A DNA stretch of 64,000 bases from Marthasterias glacialis (lineage: Eukaryota > Echinodermata > Asteroidea > Forcipulatida > Asteriidae), in NCBI GenBank assembly GCA_911728455.2, contig OU452227.1, positions 11,317,110-11,381,109 of the forward strand, given 5' to 3'. The translations under genes and the position numbers were made by a program. The notes beneath the pieces were generated by a model. It did not search any database. It worked only from the letters and a program-made list of their open reading frames with translations, and had not been told where the DNA came from. Positions 13,101 to 28,100 of the stretch are shown here, piece after piece (position 1 is the first letter of the stretch; every line of letters begins with the position of its first letter).

Positions 13101-16100
13101 CGGTGTCACCGAGGAAGTTGCCCTCGGCCGAGGAGAGACGGGAGAGAAGATTGTCTTCCAGCTCCTTCAGGATGATTTTGAAATCATTCTGCTGCTTGGT
13201 CAGGTCCAACTGATCAGAGGATATGACGATTTGAAATACATTTAAGAAACCAGTTGAAATTTTGTTATAAAATTTATAAATTTATCAAACCGCACATGTG
13301 TTAAATTTGCAATGGCCAATTCCATTATCCATTGTCTGTTCTTTGCTGCATTTCTTTCTGCTTACCTTGCTTTATTTTAATACTAGTTTATTTAACCTTT
13401 TTGTTTCATTACTTGAAGAAATCTCAGTTTTAGATGTGGTAGGAAAACCCCAACTAGAGAAAACCCATGCAGTCAGGTAGGCAGTGAAAACTCAATCCAC
13501 TTGAAAGATGCAGGATTTGAACCGGGGTCCACAGAGGTGAAAGGCAAGGAGGAAACCACTACTCCAACCTGAATGCCTAGAAAGTTCAGCTTACAGTCCC
13601 AAGTCCTGAATCCTATATCCAATTGCCAGAGTGAAGGATTCTGAAGGACTGGAGCCAGTAGGTCCAAATATCAAGTGCTTATCACAGGATTGGGCATACT
13701 AATCTTTTCCAAGTCCAAACAATTTGATGTGGAGTGACATGGGAGGGTATTGGAGGATTAAGGCCACATGATATCCAAACTGCCTAGTCTGTAAGCGTTA
13801 AAGTAATGTGGGACTCTGGTTTAGTACCTTAAGTTTCTCCAAATCAGGTCGTTCTTGGGCCACCACGTTAGCCAGGAGCTGATCCTCAAGGCCGTCTCGG
13901 GTAACAGTGAAATTAATGAGGGTTGTCTGGGCCTGCATCTCTGGTTTGTAGTGAGGGTTGGCCAGCTTGGTGTGAAGAATCAGTCGGAACAGAGGGTTGT
14001 ACTCCACCTCTTTGTCACCAATCTTGATGTACCTGCACGAGGAAAGCCCAAACGTGTCACAGAATGCACACCTTGTGGAGGATCCCTTTTAAATCTGATA
14101 ATCTCACCAGGGTGCCAAAGTAACAGTCCCGCAAAACAGTAAAACAAATGTTTACTTTTGCTTTGTGAATGACTCACTGGTCTGTGATCTATTCTAAATA
14201 TGTACATTTAGTGTGTATCATTGTGTGTATCATTGTAAAAAATATCACCACTTAGCCTTTTGCATTATATTGGGGCTTGAAACTCTTGCAAAAGACCATC
14301 CTGAGACCAATTTCATAGAGCTTTTTAAGCATAAAAAAATTAGCCTTTGAGACAGACTCTGCTAGGGTCGAAACGCGAGGCCATTCAAAAATATTTGCAT
14401 ACAAAATTTTGCTTAACTATTTTCTACTGAGCCAAAAACAGCAGGATACCAGTCACATGCTGTACATGTACAACAGTGTTTTGGTCAGTAACATATTCCG
14501 GTAAGCATAATCTTGTGTGTGCTTAGCTACTTCTTGTGCTTAACAGCAGTTCTATGAAATTGGGACCTGGATATACAGGCAAACCAAATTGTGCTAATGT
14601 ATAAAACTTGGCACTGAGCTTCTCTTGAGATATGATGTTACTACAAAATTGAGATATGCCCTTCCTGAGTTTGTGGTATTGTGTTACATTCAAAAGGGTG
14701 CCAGTGGATATGCATGTAGGGGTTGGAGTTGGTAACACAAAACTCACCTTCCTTTCTTGATGGTGTTGCGTCCAAGTACGGGATCCAATACTGGATCCAC
14801 AGACTCTTCCATGTTCTCAATCAGTACCGTGTCTCCGTTAGCAATTGCTCTCTCGATGACGTCCAGGTAACCTCGCATTCCGAGACGGACGACCCTCAGG
14901 TCCTCCCCATATTTGGTCTTGATCCATTTGACACCCTGAAGCTGGGGATCGATCATCAGTGGCCAGCGTTCACAGCTGGACAGAATGGTAGCATTCTCTG
15001 TGGACATGCGATCGCTGGGGAGACTCTCGTTGTTCCAGCTGGCAATGGTGGCGTCGTCTGTCAGCAAGCTAAGTGGGTCCAGGCCCTCGGTGGTGGGGAT
15101 CGGTGTCTACATGAAAAAATTAAAAGTATGGTTTGACAAAGTGAAACTAATTGGGAAAGAAGACAGGGCAGTACTTGGTTAAGAGGACAAATCCCCTTAA
15201 CTTTCAGTGGGTAAAATTTCTTGAGTTTATGTTAACATCCCCAAAAAGAGGAAGGGGAGAATTTTAAAAGTAAAAACAAAATTCATAATTTTGATGAGTT
15301 TGAAAATTACGAACACTTAAAAAAATATCTTGAAACTCACCTTTTGGGTTTTGATAAACGGCAGCCACATCTTGTCCATGAGTTCCAGACGGAAGCTCTT
15401 GGTGAAACAACCCATGTAAGACACAAAGGCAGTGATAAGCAGGACATCACCAGCTGTTAGTTACAAACAAAAAAGTAACTCATGATTAATAATAGTCACT
15501 GACGCCACGAACTGACACACACGTAGATACCGGTAAAAACTAGCGATCGGAGTAAAAAACGTCATCTAAAGCTGAATCCTTTATCAAACTTACGCAGTGT
15601 CTTCTCAGCCTCCTTGAATGCTGCCACAGCCTCACCCCAGCGGACATTCTCTGAGGCCAGCCCACCCACTAAGCGGTTAGCTAGTGTTATAGTGTTGTTT
15701 GTAGCCTCTGCCTCCTGCTGGCACTTCAGTTTGTCTCCTGTTGCCTTCTCAAACTTAGCGGTCAGCTCAGCCAAATTGGCATCCAACTCCTGGTTTAAGT
15801 CAAGAGAAGTAAAAACAAATTTGCAAAATTTTTTATCGGAAGATCGTCTCAAATTGTTGTAGGACCCCTGAAAAAATGTTTTGCAAGATATCGTCATGTC
15901 ATTGCAAAACCATTGTGCTTTCCCTAGTAGCATTTGTGTAGCATTCAAGTGTGTACACACAAAACTTTAGGCGCTGGGATATAACGTTTGTATACGAAGC
16001 CTCTCTTGTACGTTATTACAATATCGAGATACAATGTTTTGCACAGAGCTTTTTTGTGCAAGATACAACGTTATTACAAATTGATAATTTTGCACTGACG

Positions 16101-19100
16101 TGATGATGTAGTGTTTGAAACTACATCAATGCATATATGTCTAATATCTGTCAGACAAACATGAGATACGATGTTCTACACATAGGTCGTGTATGCGAAC
16201 TGCGCAAGACATAACATTATTATCATATAGAGTTGCAATGTTGTTACACTGTTCCGGCAAAATTGATTCTTAAAATTACACTTTTTAATTCAACGCAAAC
16301 TTTTTCCAGGGCCAAAGACCACTCAGTTTTTGTATGATGCCTTTTTTCACTTACCGCAATCTTAGCCTTGATAACTGAGAGTTTGTCCTGGGCAGCCTGT
16401 AGCTCATCGTTGGCCTTCTGCAGGGCGATACGTTTGGGCTCCACATCGCAGTACACCTCGTAGAACCTGACAATGTTAATGGCCCACGAGCACAGACCAG
16501 CGGCAGCTTGTGACTTGCTGCGGATGAGGTCAGGATCAAAGTCAGGGTTGTCGATGTAGGGCTTCATTGCCTTCAGGCTGGTCTCTGGGATGTGCTCTTT
16601 GTCGTAGTTGATCAGCTGATCCAAGAAGGCATCCACCTTTAAGGATTGTAAAAACCAGGAACATCAAAGTGATCAAGTCCATGGACTGAGAATAAGTTGC
16701 AAAATTACAGTGCAAAAATATTGGCCATCTGTTCATTGCAATAAGGTTGTACTCAGTAATAATACTACTAACAACAAGAAGAAAATTTGCATTGTGTTAC
16801 TTCCATAAAAAGATCATTACACAGTACAGAGGGAAAAAACTGAAAATGAACTACGATTACACATCTGTAAACTACAACCACAAGATGAGTCAAAAGTGAT
16901 ACCATCAGTGTGACTATAATCATCCCACAACTACAGCAAGTAAGAAAAGGTATTTCACATGCAGATCAAAAACAATTTGCAATAAATCCCATGTTGCTGC
17001 ATTGTGAACAGAGCCAGCCAGGCACACCAACAATATCAAAACATAACTATAACAAGATATGTATGAATTTAAGCTGGGATTGGCTTTGGGTGTGTTTGTG
17101 AAAGGCTGGCTTATTGCAGGTTGGGGGGGGGGGTTGATATCGAGAGTTTACCCAGCACGCATCATTAAGAGTCTAGCTTTCACCTGAAGACGATCAGAGC
17201 ATACTTATCGAAACGTCAAGTTGTTACACCACAGGTTCTATTCAGAACCACCACAACTCATTAGAGAGATTTTGTGCACAGGGTGTGACCGCAGACCTTA
17301 CTAGAAGGTATTTGTTTCTTGCTAACTCTTATTACCTTGGCCATCATAACCTTGGCTGCCTTCCAGCTCCTGTCTTTAGGGACTTTCCCATTTGGAGCAA
17401 GGAGCACCATCACTCCTGCAGAGACAAAGACTACCTGGGCCGGCGGGGAACCAAAAGACTTCAACTCTGTCAAATTGTTCTGAAGTGGAAGAAAAAAAAA
17501 GGAAACAAAAAGTGTATTTGGTGAGATTTGGTTGGTGAAATTTTCCTTTTGTTTTATCTCTTTGGACCTCGGGTAGAATCCATATTTAAGCGAGAGACTA
17601 ACACTGGCTTATCATCCCCTTATAATTGTTCAGTTTTTCATCTTTCTCAGCTGCTACAGTATTATGTTTATCAAATGCGATTCAGAAATGCTGAAATCGG
17701 ACTGTCTGTTTCAAAACTAAAACTGAACCACATTTCTTCATCTTTCTTTGTGTCACCAATTTTAACAGGCTTAACGTCTAAAGAATTAAACCTATAGATT
17801 GAAATTGTAATTATCTATTCAGAGATTTTGATATTATTGTTATTGATACTATTACCTTATTGAGGGTGTTCAGAGCCTCCTGAGCTGCCTTAAGAGCCGG
17901 TTCAGCCTTGGCAAGATCTTCCTCGCATTCCCTGGCCTTCTTAGACACGGCCAGGTTGATAGCGGCCACCTTCTTCTCTTCCTCATCGGCGATGGCCTTC
18001 TCCTTGCTGACCTTCTCCGTCTCCACGCCTACGATCTGGATCAGCTTGTCTGCGTCCTCGTTCTTGATCTTGAGCTCGGCTTCCTGGGAGGCCAGCTTGG
18101 CTTTCAGGTCATCCACCTGATCCACCAGAATCCAAAGAATTAGTTCAGTGACAGATTTTTTGAAATAATCTTGTTCAGGTGCCCTTTATCAAATACAAGC
18201 TGCCAACTTCTCCTAAAAATGACTTCATGGCTGGTTCCAAGTGGTGGCTTGAGAAAGCCATGTCCATTAAATCTCATTTCATCTTCTCATGTCTTTGAGA
18301 GAGATGGCTGGTATTGCCAAGTGTATTGTGCAATGTCAAGATCCCAATTTCATGAATCTGCTGACCCAAAATGTCCTCAGCTGAGAAGACCATTTAATGG
18401 GAGATGTTTTTGTGGAAACACTAGGTGGCAGCAGACTTACCAGGTAAATCCATTGTTCTTGGAAATGTGCGCATGCTCAGAACTATGTCAACAATGTAAA
18501 TTTACCTGGTAAGTCTGCTGCCACCTTGTGTTCCAAAATCCCACTATGGTAAAACTTCGCTATCAGCCAATTTGCCATGTTATGATATAACAATTTTCCA
18601 AAGAAAGTTTGATTAAAAGAAAAATATTAATAAAATATATTAAATTTAGATTAATAACAACATCAATTTTGACCATGCACACATGTTCTCCTGTAAGGAT
18701 AACCTCTTTCCCTTCTTCTCTACCTGTTGTGCAGTACTCTGTAGCTTGGTCAGACCATTCTCAAGACGTTCCATCTTAGCTGTCAGCTCTTTACTCTTCT
18801 GGCCCAACAGGTTCTGGTACAGTTTAATCTGCTCCAAGAAGCTCTTGGGCGTGGTGTAGTTGTAGCGTCTCTCGTTCTGCAAGTAGATTTTGCTCATTTC
18901 GTTGACGCTGGTGTGAACGTAGGCCATGAATTCTGCAACGGACCCTTTCAGTTCAGGCTACAAACAATAGTGCAAAAAACAACACTGCATGTTACCATGG
19001 AAAGTTCATTGTTACTTGTCGAAGTGAGACCCAATTTTTTCCAGACAACTGCAATTAAAATGCTTTATTTTACTTTGTAAAATTTGCTGTTGCCTTATGG

Positions 19101-22100
19101 GCCCAGTATCACGGAGCTACTGAAGCAGAATATGTTGCTTTACAATTGTCTTCTAAGCAAGAATAAGCAGGAAACCGGTTCAAGACATTACATGTGATAT
19201 GGTCCTTTGGCTGGTAATCTTATTCCAGTAAGCACAACTGTCTTGTCTCTATAAATGGGCCATGATCTAGCGTCCATTTACTGATAACATACTGTTTGAT
19301 CTCTCAGCATGAGCACTCCAAGCTTCAGTTGTATTGGCCCAGTCCCTGGAAATTTTCAGGAGCTGACTGAAGCCACTGTCACTGCGATAAATACGGCTGT
19401 TGCCCTTTGAACTCGCACCTTTTCAGCACCCAGTTCATCCCTGTACTCGCGATTACATGTTCTCGTACCCGTACCCTTTGCACTGCACACAGTACGACAT
19501 TACTCGGTAGCCTACAAGCTTCTAAGAGGATCTGTACTTATAGGAAGATAGATAGAGTATACCTACCCCAAGGAGTTCAACTTCCTCCAGGAATCTCTTA
19601 CTGACAGACACCAAGGCTTCTTGGGGCCACTCGTGAAACCAATCGATACTAGTACAGTTGGTGATGGCTGGGAACTTACGGCCACGAACACGGAGGGTGT
19701 TACCCACAGGGGAGAAACAAAGAACCACCTGATGTGATGAAATGAAGGAAAACACACAACAAAGTCATAAAAATCCTTAAATGCGAAAAGACCAAGAGTA
19801 TCCTCAGCATTTTACACAAAACTTTATTATATATTCTTAGAAGCAAACTTAGAAGTAGATGTTAAATTTGCATCGAGGATAAAATAATATTATTTGTGTT
19901 TACCCATACACGGATGTGTGTTAAGCACTGTACACTCAGTACTTTCCTGAGTCCTATGAAAGACCATGTGCATATTACTCAGGTGATAAGACATTTGCTC
20001 TAGAATGGCAAAGGTCTCGGGTTGTGGATTTTTTTCCCACAGGACTCGGGAAAGTACTGAGTATAAATTGCTTAACACATATTGGTGTATGAGTAAACAC
20101 AATAGTACACTTTAAAAAATACAAACAAATTACTTACAAACAAGTTCAAAGGAACTTCAACGCAAGCTATTACTAAAACCCCTTTTCAAACTATTTAGGC
20201 AGTTTCAAATCACCAGTGCCGCACCTTTATTTGATTCAAAGACATTTCACATTCCAAAACCAACAAGTTTTTGCAAACATCATATCTACTGTATTTTATC
20301 TTGGTTCAACAGAGAGAAGGTCATACTATGAGAAACAGTTCAGCAAATATAACTGGTATTATACCTAGGCTTGACTTCACAAAGAGCTGAGATAGATCTT
20401 AAGATACGTATCAATCTTAATTGCTAAGCAAATTGTGACGTCACAATACAAATCACTATGGTAATATTGACAACTTCATCTTAAGATGAATCTTAGTGCA
20501 TTGTGAAACTGAGCCCTGGTCTCAGCGATTTATTTTGGTAGAAGTCTAAAGAACTTAAAATACGCTTACATTGGGTGGTAAAAATAACAGCAAAAAAAAA
20601 AAAAATCTATACAACAATTTGATGTGCCGCTAAACAGAAAACTATCTGTTTGAAAACTTGATAAAGTGTGATAAACTCCCTACCTTCAACTGACGTCGCA
20701 ACCTGTCAATGTAGAACTTCCAGCAGTTTTCACGTGTGTCTTGCAGTCCTTGACCTTTAACCTCATTGCGGACACCTGCGATGACGTTCTCGATCTCGTC
20801 GTCAGCGAGCAGACCTGGGATCTCTCCTGAAGCGAGGAGATCGTTGATGAGGACCAGGAACTTTTCATCGGCGACCTGGGCATCTGTCATCAGGAAGACG
20901 GTTCCGATGTTCTTCAAGCCGGCCTTTAGGCAGGTCTGTGCCAGGTCAAGCTGATGTATCAAGACAAAAATAAAATTTCACTGTAAAACTGTTTTCATTT
21001 TGACGAAAAAGCCATCTGACCACTAATGTGCTCTTAAGGAAAAATACAGTACATAGGAGAAAAATGAAATTAGCTGTTGCAAACTGCTTACCAACCCAAA
21101 CGACCTGTGGTACAAATGTTTGGACACAAGCAGTCTTTCGCAAAGGCTAAATGACAACACCAAGAAAACAGATACAGTGACAGCTTCCTTCTGGGCCCAA
21201 TTTCATATAGCTGCTGAAGCAAAAATGATCGCTTAATAAGCTGTTGTTGAGCAAAAATGAGCAGGATACCAGTCACAGCTGTACACATGACATGATAATT
21301 TGGCTGGTAACCTTAGTTGGATAAGCATAATTTTGTTGTGCATGGCTACTTCTGTGCTTAGGCATCTCTATGAAATTGGCCCTGGTAGGCAACTTACAGT
21401 GTTTTAAAATGTAGACATTTGTGTAGCAATTGTCTTGAGTTAGCAATTATTCTAAGTTAGCAAACTTGTCTGTTACCTTGAGATCTGGAATGCCATAGCC
21501 TTTCCTCAAGGTGATCTGATACACCTCCAAGCTGCTGATGTACGCAGCCAGACGGGCAAGACTCTGCTTACCGCTGCCTCCTACACCCACTAGGAGAGCG
21601 TTACCTCGGGGCGACTCCAGGATGCGATTGATACGACAACTGCAAAGAGAAGAGATTGTATTGATATGAAAAAGACTAGAACAGATCATTTATTTCACGA
21701 TTGGATTGGTGCCTTATAAATTTAACAATTGATTGATTTATTGATCGATTTATTGATTGATTTATTGACTGATACTTATGATTATATAGGATGCTAAATT
21801 CATGTTTTCTTATTCTGCCAAATATTAGGGTATCCCGGGACACTTGTAATCAACTTCCAAGGAAGATCCTGTTATTGGGGTAGAAAGATGACCCGCATAT
21901 CTTGCCATCTTCTGACTAGTCGGGATAATTAACAATTCAAAATCCGAATGCAAGGTTGTTGACTTACACATGCTGCATGGCGTCCTCAAACAACACCAGG
22001 CTCATGACAGCATTGATTTCGTTGTAGCTATCCAATGCCTCAACCAGAAGCTTGCTCAGGTCGGGCCAGTCTGGCACCGACAGGTACTTGGGGTCCCCGA

Positions 22101-25100
22101 TGCCGCTGGCAAAGTGACAGTAGATGTTCGGTTTGGCCATCATTGCTTGCTCATCGACATCCTGGAAGAGTGGGATGAAAAAAGGGTTGACAATACATTG
22201 GGTTATTTTTTTAATGTGTATTAATAAGTGTTTCAATAACTCTCACCATAACTGCAGATAGTATAACAATCAATGGCAAAGCCGAAAATGCAATGGATTT
22301 CTATACCATGAAATACATCTATAAAATCGAATATTAAATATCTTCTAAGGAAAACCCAGACCTAAACATCATGGGGAAAAAGATGGTTTAGTTCTGCTTC
22401 TCCTTCAGTGTGGAACAATTTCCTAGATCATATCATACTCTCTCCATCACTGGCTTCGTTCAAAACTTCTCTCAAGTCTCACTTAAACATTCCCCTCTCT
22501 CCCAGCCGTTTTCTCTTCACTTTCTCCCTCCTCTGCGCCATGAGAGTCTTAAGACGGATACCGGCACATTATAAATGATCATTATTATTATTATTACCAG
22601 CCATCTTAAAACCTAGCATTACTGCACTGAAAACTCAAGTGCAGTTTTACCGTAACAATTATATCGTTGCAGATCTACAGACAATGAGAAAATCAGTTGC
22701 ACAACAGACATCTGTAAGGTGTTCAAGGGTTCTTGCCATTGTTGCCACAATAAAGAGCTGGATAACTAGCAGGACTTCCTGACCTACCTCAAAATATTTC
22801 TTGCTGAAGTCATGGATAATCTTGTTGAAGGTCTCAATGTCCTTGTCTTCAATCAGTTTGTCACCGTAGACACGAGTGGCCTCGTGTTGCCACAGTCGTA
22901 CAAAGTCCAAGGGTGCCTTCAGGCAGTCAGAAGTAGAGTACAAAAGACCCTGTAAAGTAAACCCAAACAAAACAATTCCCAGGTCATTTGTATACTAAAT
23001 AAAATATTTTAAAAACCAGGGCCCAATGAGACACTTGGGAACGCTAGGTGGCAGCAGACTTACTAGGTAAATTTGCATTGTTTGCGTAGTTCCGACCATG
23101 CGCATATTTCTGAGAACAATGGATTTAACTGGTAAGTCTGCTGCCACCTAGTGTCCTCAAAAAGTCTCCTATTTCATAAAGCTGCTTAAGCACAAAAAGT
23201 AACTTCCGCACAAGATAATTCTGCTTACCAGAATAAGTTTACCAGCCAAAATACCATGTCACATGTGCAGTCTGTGACTGGTTTCTCGCTTATGTTTGCT
23301 AAGCAGAAAAATTGTCAAGCAAAATTTTCTGATGAAGCAGCTCTATGAAATTGGGCCCTGGTGGCTTGATCTGTCTACCTAAAAAATACAGAACACTTTA
23401 AATATCAACTTTTCACTCACTTTCCCATAACGGGTCACGATATTGAAACATAAAGTAATAATATCAAAAGTTTACAATACAAATCAATCAAAAATAATAG
23501 AAGAAAAAAAACACCCTGCATTGTCAAGGGCCCATTTGGTTGTACTTTTTAGACCGATCCGTTAAGCTTCACCTCCCAATACATTGGTTGATTAAAACCT
23601 AGACTTTACGTCCAATAATCTGACAAAAGTTAAAAATCCTATTACAAAATGAAAACAGGCTGATGACATTTTGATGGCTGGAGCAATGTATTTTGTGTGT
23701 GGCGTTGTGCGCTGTTTGTAAAGCCGAGATGCACATGTCAGACTTGTTTTTTTATGTGTACTCTATCATTCATGTACATCCTGCCCAGGAAATCATTCAG
23801 CAATGCAACCAAATTCTAACCTGGAATATGTTGCTCAGGTCTCTCAGGTTGAAGACGTAGTGGAATTTGATGGCAGTCGGCAGGAAGGTCTGGGCCACCT
23901 TCTTGTGGAGGTCAAGGGCTGCTGTGATGACAGTGCTGCACATCTTCTGCACCGAAGAGGGCGCTGTGATAAGTCCCAAATGCTGGGAGAGGATGCTGCT
24001 GTAGATGTGCTGGAGGGCGTCTGCGCCAGGGAAGCTCAAGGCGAAGACACAGAAATGACGCTGTTTGAGAAAGAACAATCAGTTTGCGACCATCAATCCA
24101 TCTTTAAGACAATAATTAAGTTCTCTTTCTATATACAAATAAGAAATGTAAGGGCCTCATCACACATGCCAATTTTTTCCTGTCACTTGGAGATATATCA
24201 AATATCCTTTTGAGTACACCATATTCAAATCTCTTAACTAGTTGACGCCGGCTGACATGTATCCACGGAAATATTTGTTAAATTCAACAAACGAGTGACT
24301 TTGAAAAACGCCATTGTGTAAAATCTGAATATCGGAACAAAGGTCGCCCGGACATTCAACATCTAAGCGTTCACAGAGCACGCACACACTGTGTAGCCCT
24401 TCGTTTCACCCGCACAAACAAGACAGATGTCAGTGAATACTTTGCAGATTTTTGGCTATTGTGCAGGTGTTATTGCGTAATCCCCAATGTCCTTTTGTTC
24501 CAAGAAGTGTCCTTTTGTTCCAAGAAGAGGAACACCAGACATCGAAAGGCTTTCATCATTGTTCATTCATTGTATTTTGGCTCAATGGATGTAAGTCAGA
24601 GTGAACCAGGCCTTAGTTCCAGATTTAGTACCAAACACAACTCAATGTGCATGAATTTGAAATTTTCTTGAGAGAGAAAACAAAAATCACAATGCAATAA
24701 AGAGAATCTTTGTTCTCTTGACTTTGTCAGTCAAGGTTTGTTTGTGCCATTGGTACTCTCAAAGAAAAATGATTTTGGCGATTCCAACAAAATGATCCCA
24801 TCAGGCTGGACAGGAAAAAAAATGGAAGACTTCTTGCGGCAACTGGTTAAGTAGAGGTGTTGGCTCTGAAAAAAGCCAGTTGGTTATTCTCAACATTTCA
24901 ACTAGGGATGTCTAGTAATAGTCTGGAGGCAACCAACTCCACTGCATTCAAAAAAGAAAAAAAACCTTCGATCCCACAAAAGACATTTTTTTAACAGTAT
25001 CTTACAATCCCAAAGAAACTTATGCGACAAATGAAGCGTGAATGCCTCTTCTTCTTGGAGATTGCGAGGAACTGGCTTGCCTGCAAATTGCCTCATGTGA

Positions 25101-28100
25101 CATGGCATAAAAGACTGAGTTTGTTTGGCTTTGATCGACCTCTTCCACATTAATGATTGGGTTTACACAGCAGATCCAATTCCTGGATTTATGGCAGATA
25201 AAAGCAGTGGGCAATTTCAAAACAACTTTTGCCGATTCTCCTTATTTACCTGAAGTCGAGAATTGATGGTGAAGCTACCGGCTGTCGGGTTCATGCAAGA
25301 GACATACTGGCAGTTATGAATCTCCTTCAACGACAGCTTCGTGCGGTCGTACCAGCACTTGTAATCCATGTGCTGGCGGATGAGGGTGTGAGGTTGCACG
25401 GTACCGTAGGTATCTACCTCCGGCATGTTCATGTCGTCAATGAAGTAGACCAGTTTCTTGCTGCCTGGTGGACCGAAGTTACGGCCCGCCTTCTTCTCAA
25501 GGGGCTTTTCCAGAACACCTATAAAGAAAGAAAAAAGGAATAATGATGATGATAACGATGAACATTTCTAAAGCGCTGGTTTCTGCCACAGATGGGTGCT
25601 CATGGCGCTGATATTCACTCATTGTTTTACGACAGGTATGCAAAGCTATGAATATTATGACACCCATATTTATGTCACACCGTGTAAGGTTTTACAAGGT
25701 GCAGTGGGGCAATCTGCAGCCAACCATGCCAGAATACACTAGGGCAAACCACTCTATCTGTACTGGATTCTTTTATGAGAAATTACACAACAAATGGGAC
25801 CAACGGCTTTACGTCCAATCCAAAGGATAAAGCAATAATGGTCGAATGTCTAGCTTAAAGACACAAGTGTCAAGACCGGGACTCGAACCCACGCTCTGCT
25901 GATCAAAAACAACAGCGCTTGAGTCTGGTGTGTTACGCCACTTGGCCATGACATCCAATATTTGTATATTAGCCTACAGTTCAATCACCCTTGTAATTTA
26001 CCTTGCAACATCTCTGATGTAGTGTAGTAATTGAAGGGTACATTGGCCACCATGTAGTCCTCGGACAGTGCATTGAGTTTGTCCCCCACGAGTACGCTCT
26101 TACCGAGACCGGCATTACTGACGAGCATGACAGGGCGGCCCTTGGCCATCAACAGATCCATGAAGAATCGTACACGTGTTGTTTCAGCGGTGTGTACGAG
26201 GACAGCCTGTGGCATGAACAAATTCAAAACAATGACATTTACTGGCCAACTTAACAGCAACAAAGGTGCTACAAAATCAAGAGATACTTCACCGAGAAAT
26301 CCTCCTTTTGGTACTTTTTGCAACAGCTAGCCCCTAGAGTCAAGCATTTCTGAAGACAATCAGAACATACAGATCGAAATGTCTCTTTTTCCAAGCCACC
26401 ACAGCCACCACAGTCCTAGTTCATTCCTCATTAGATCATTTCTCACTATGCTAAGACTCCTGTCCTAACCATATTGTGACTATGACCAAAGCAGAAAAAG
26501 CTGTTAAATTTGGATTGGGTGGCATGGGTAGTGTGTGCGGAGGCTGTGCTCTGTGGTCATATATGGATTGATGTGGCTGCTGCCAAAGGAGCCCTTGAAT
26601 GCCTGCAGCTCAAACATGTGTCCTTTGCAATTCAGCTTCTCAGCTGCCAGTGAAGATGATTTGCCTCCCAAATTATTATTACGAGCAATAACTACTTTTT
26701 CCCCTCATTGTTTCAGAATAAATAAACAAAAAACTTTAAGCTGACAACAAAATCAGACACGTCCTATTCTCCCCCTACCTGTAGAGGAATTTCAGGGTCC
26801 AGCTCGAACTTGGGCACCATCTCAGTCCATGGGACGAACTTCTTTGAGGTTTGATCAATAGAGTAATCAAAGACTGTTCCTTGGCCTGGAAATTTGATGG
26901 TCTTGAACTCTGTCACCCACCACTTACTGAATTCCACACGGTAGTCGACCAACTGCGCAGGGGATAAACAAGTGAGTAAATTAATAAACGTGGCCATACA
27001 ATACAAGAAAATAGTTACAGATATATTTTGGATTGAATTCTTTGTAATTGCGTAGCTTAAAAACATAGGTCCGTCGCCATTACCCGGCGGCTGTTTTCGA
27101 GGCACGGAGGATAATGTACATGTTCATGTACAGACGTACAATGTGAAACAAGTGGCCTTTCTCACTGCGAGAGATAACCCGACGGCTATTTTTTCCCGAC
27201 GAGCCTGTATCTTTAAATTGGATTGTTTTTATAAATCCCCACATTGGATATCACAAGTGTAAAGTGAAGATAGCTTTAGAGTAGCTTAAGCACAAAAAGT
27301 TGCCAAGCACAACAACATTTTTGCGTACCAGATTAAGGTTACCAGTCAAACAGTAGGACAGATGTGGGTTAGATATCGTTTTAACAATGAAGGAGGTGTT
27401 AGAACTGACCTGATCCTGGAACATGGCACCACCGAACGCCCAGACACATGCGAAGACAAAGTACAGCTCATAGAGTTCCTTGGAGCAGTCTGGTGGGGTG
27501 GTCTCTGGGGTCAGTAGAACCTCCAGGAGGTAGCACAACATCTGCACCATGCTTTGCTCTGTTTGGTACAGGTAAAAAGCATTCGTCAAATAATGAGGTT
27601 ATGATGGACCTTTTGGGTTAAACATTCTGATAGCGACACTAAATTGACTTAATTAGGCTGTAAAATACTTGATTGCTATACCATCAGGATGAAAATTAAA
27701 ACAGAATCCTCAAAGTTGAATTGAACATAAGAATTAATAAGAGAGCTTGTATTATTGGTGCAAAATTGTTGTCAATTTTTTGCCACAAAAATTAGTGGTG
27801 ATTTTTAGCTCATTTTGTGTTTGCTGCACCGCCCAAACACCCCATAGAAAGTGTTACACTTTCAAGCCAAACTTTATGATAAAATATGGAAAAAAGGACA
27901 TCTTTATCGGATATTTAACAGAAAAAAATTGCTCTTGTAGTTTTTTCAGTTCTTTTTAAAGAGAATGACACTTTTGTCTAAAAACTACCAATATCATACA
28001 ATGTCTTTAATTGTTAAACATTGGGAGGAGGGGGGAAACGACTTGATTGTTACCTGGGATTGGAATGATCTTCTTGAAGCGCACTCTGAGAGTATCTAGT

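Noticed and set aside
14723..15136. 137-codon plus-strand ORF
   Set aside because: Antisense shadow of exon 55.
17183..17216. Hammerhead ribozyme (CTGAAGA ... GAAAC)
   Set aside because: If CGAT pairs with ATCG the required core G before AAA is used in the stem, and no stem I or III closes around it. A hairpin motif is all I can support.
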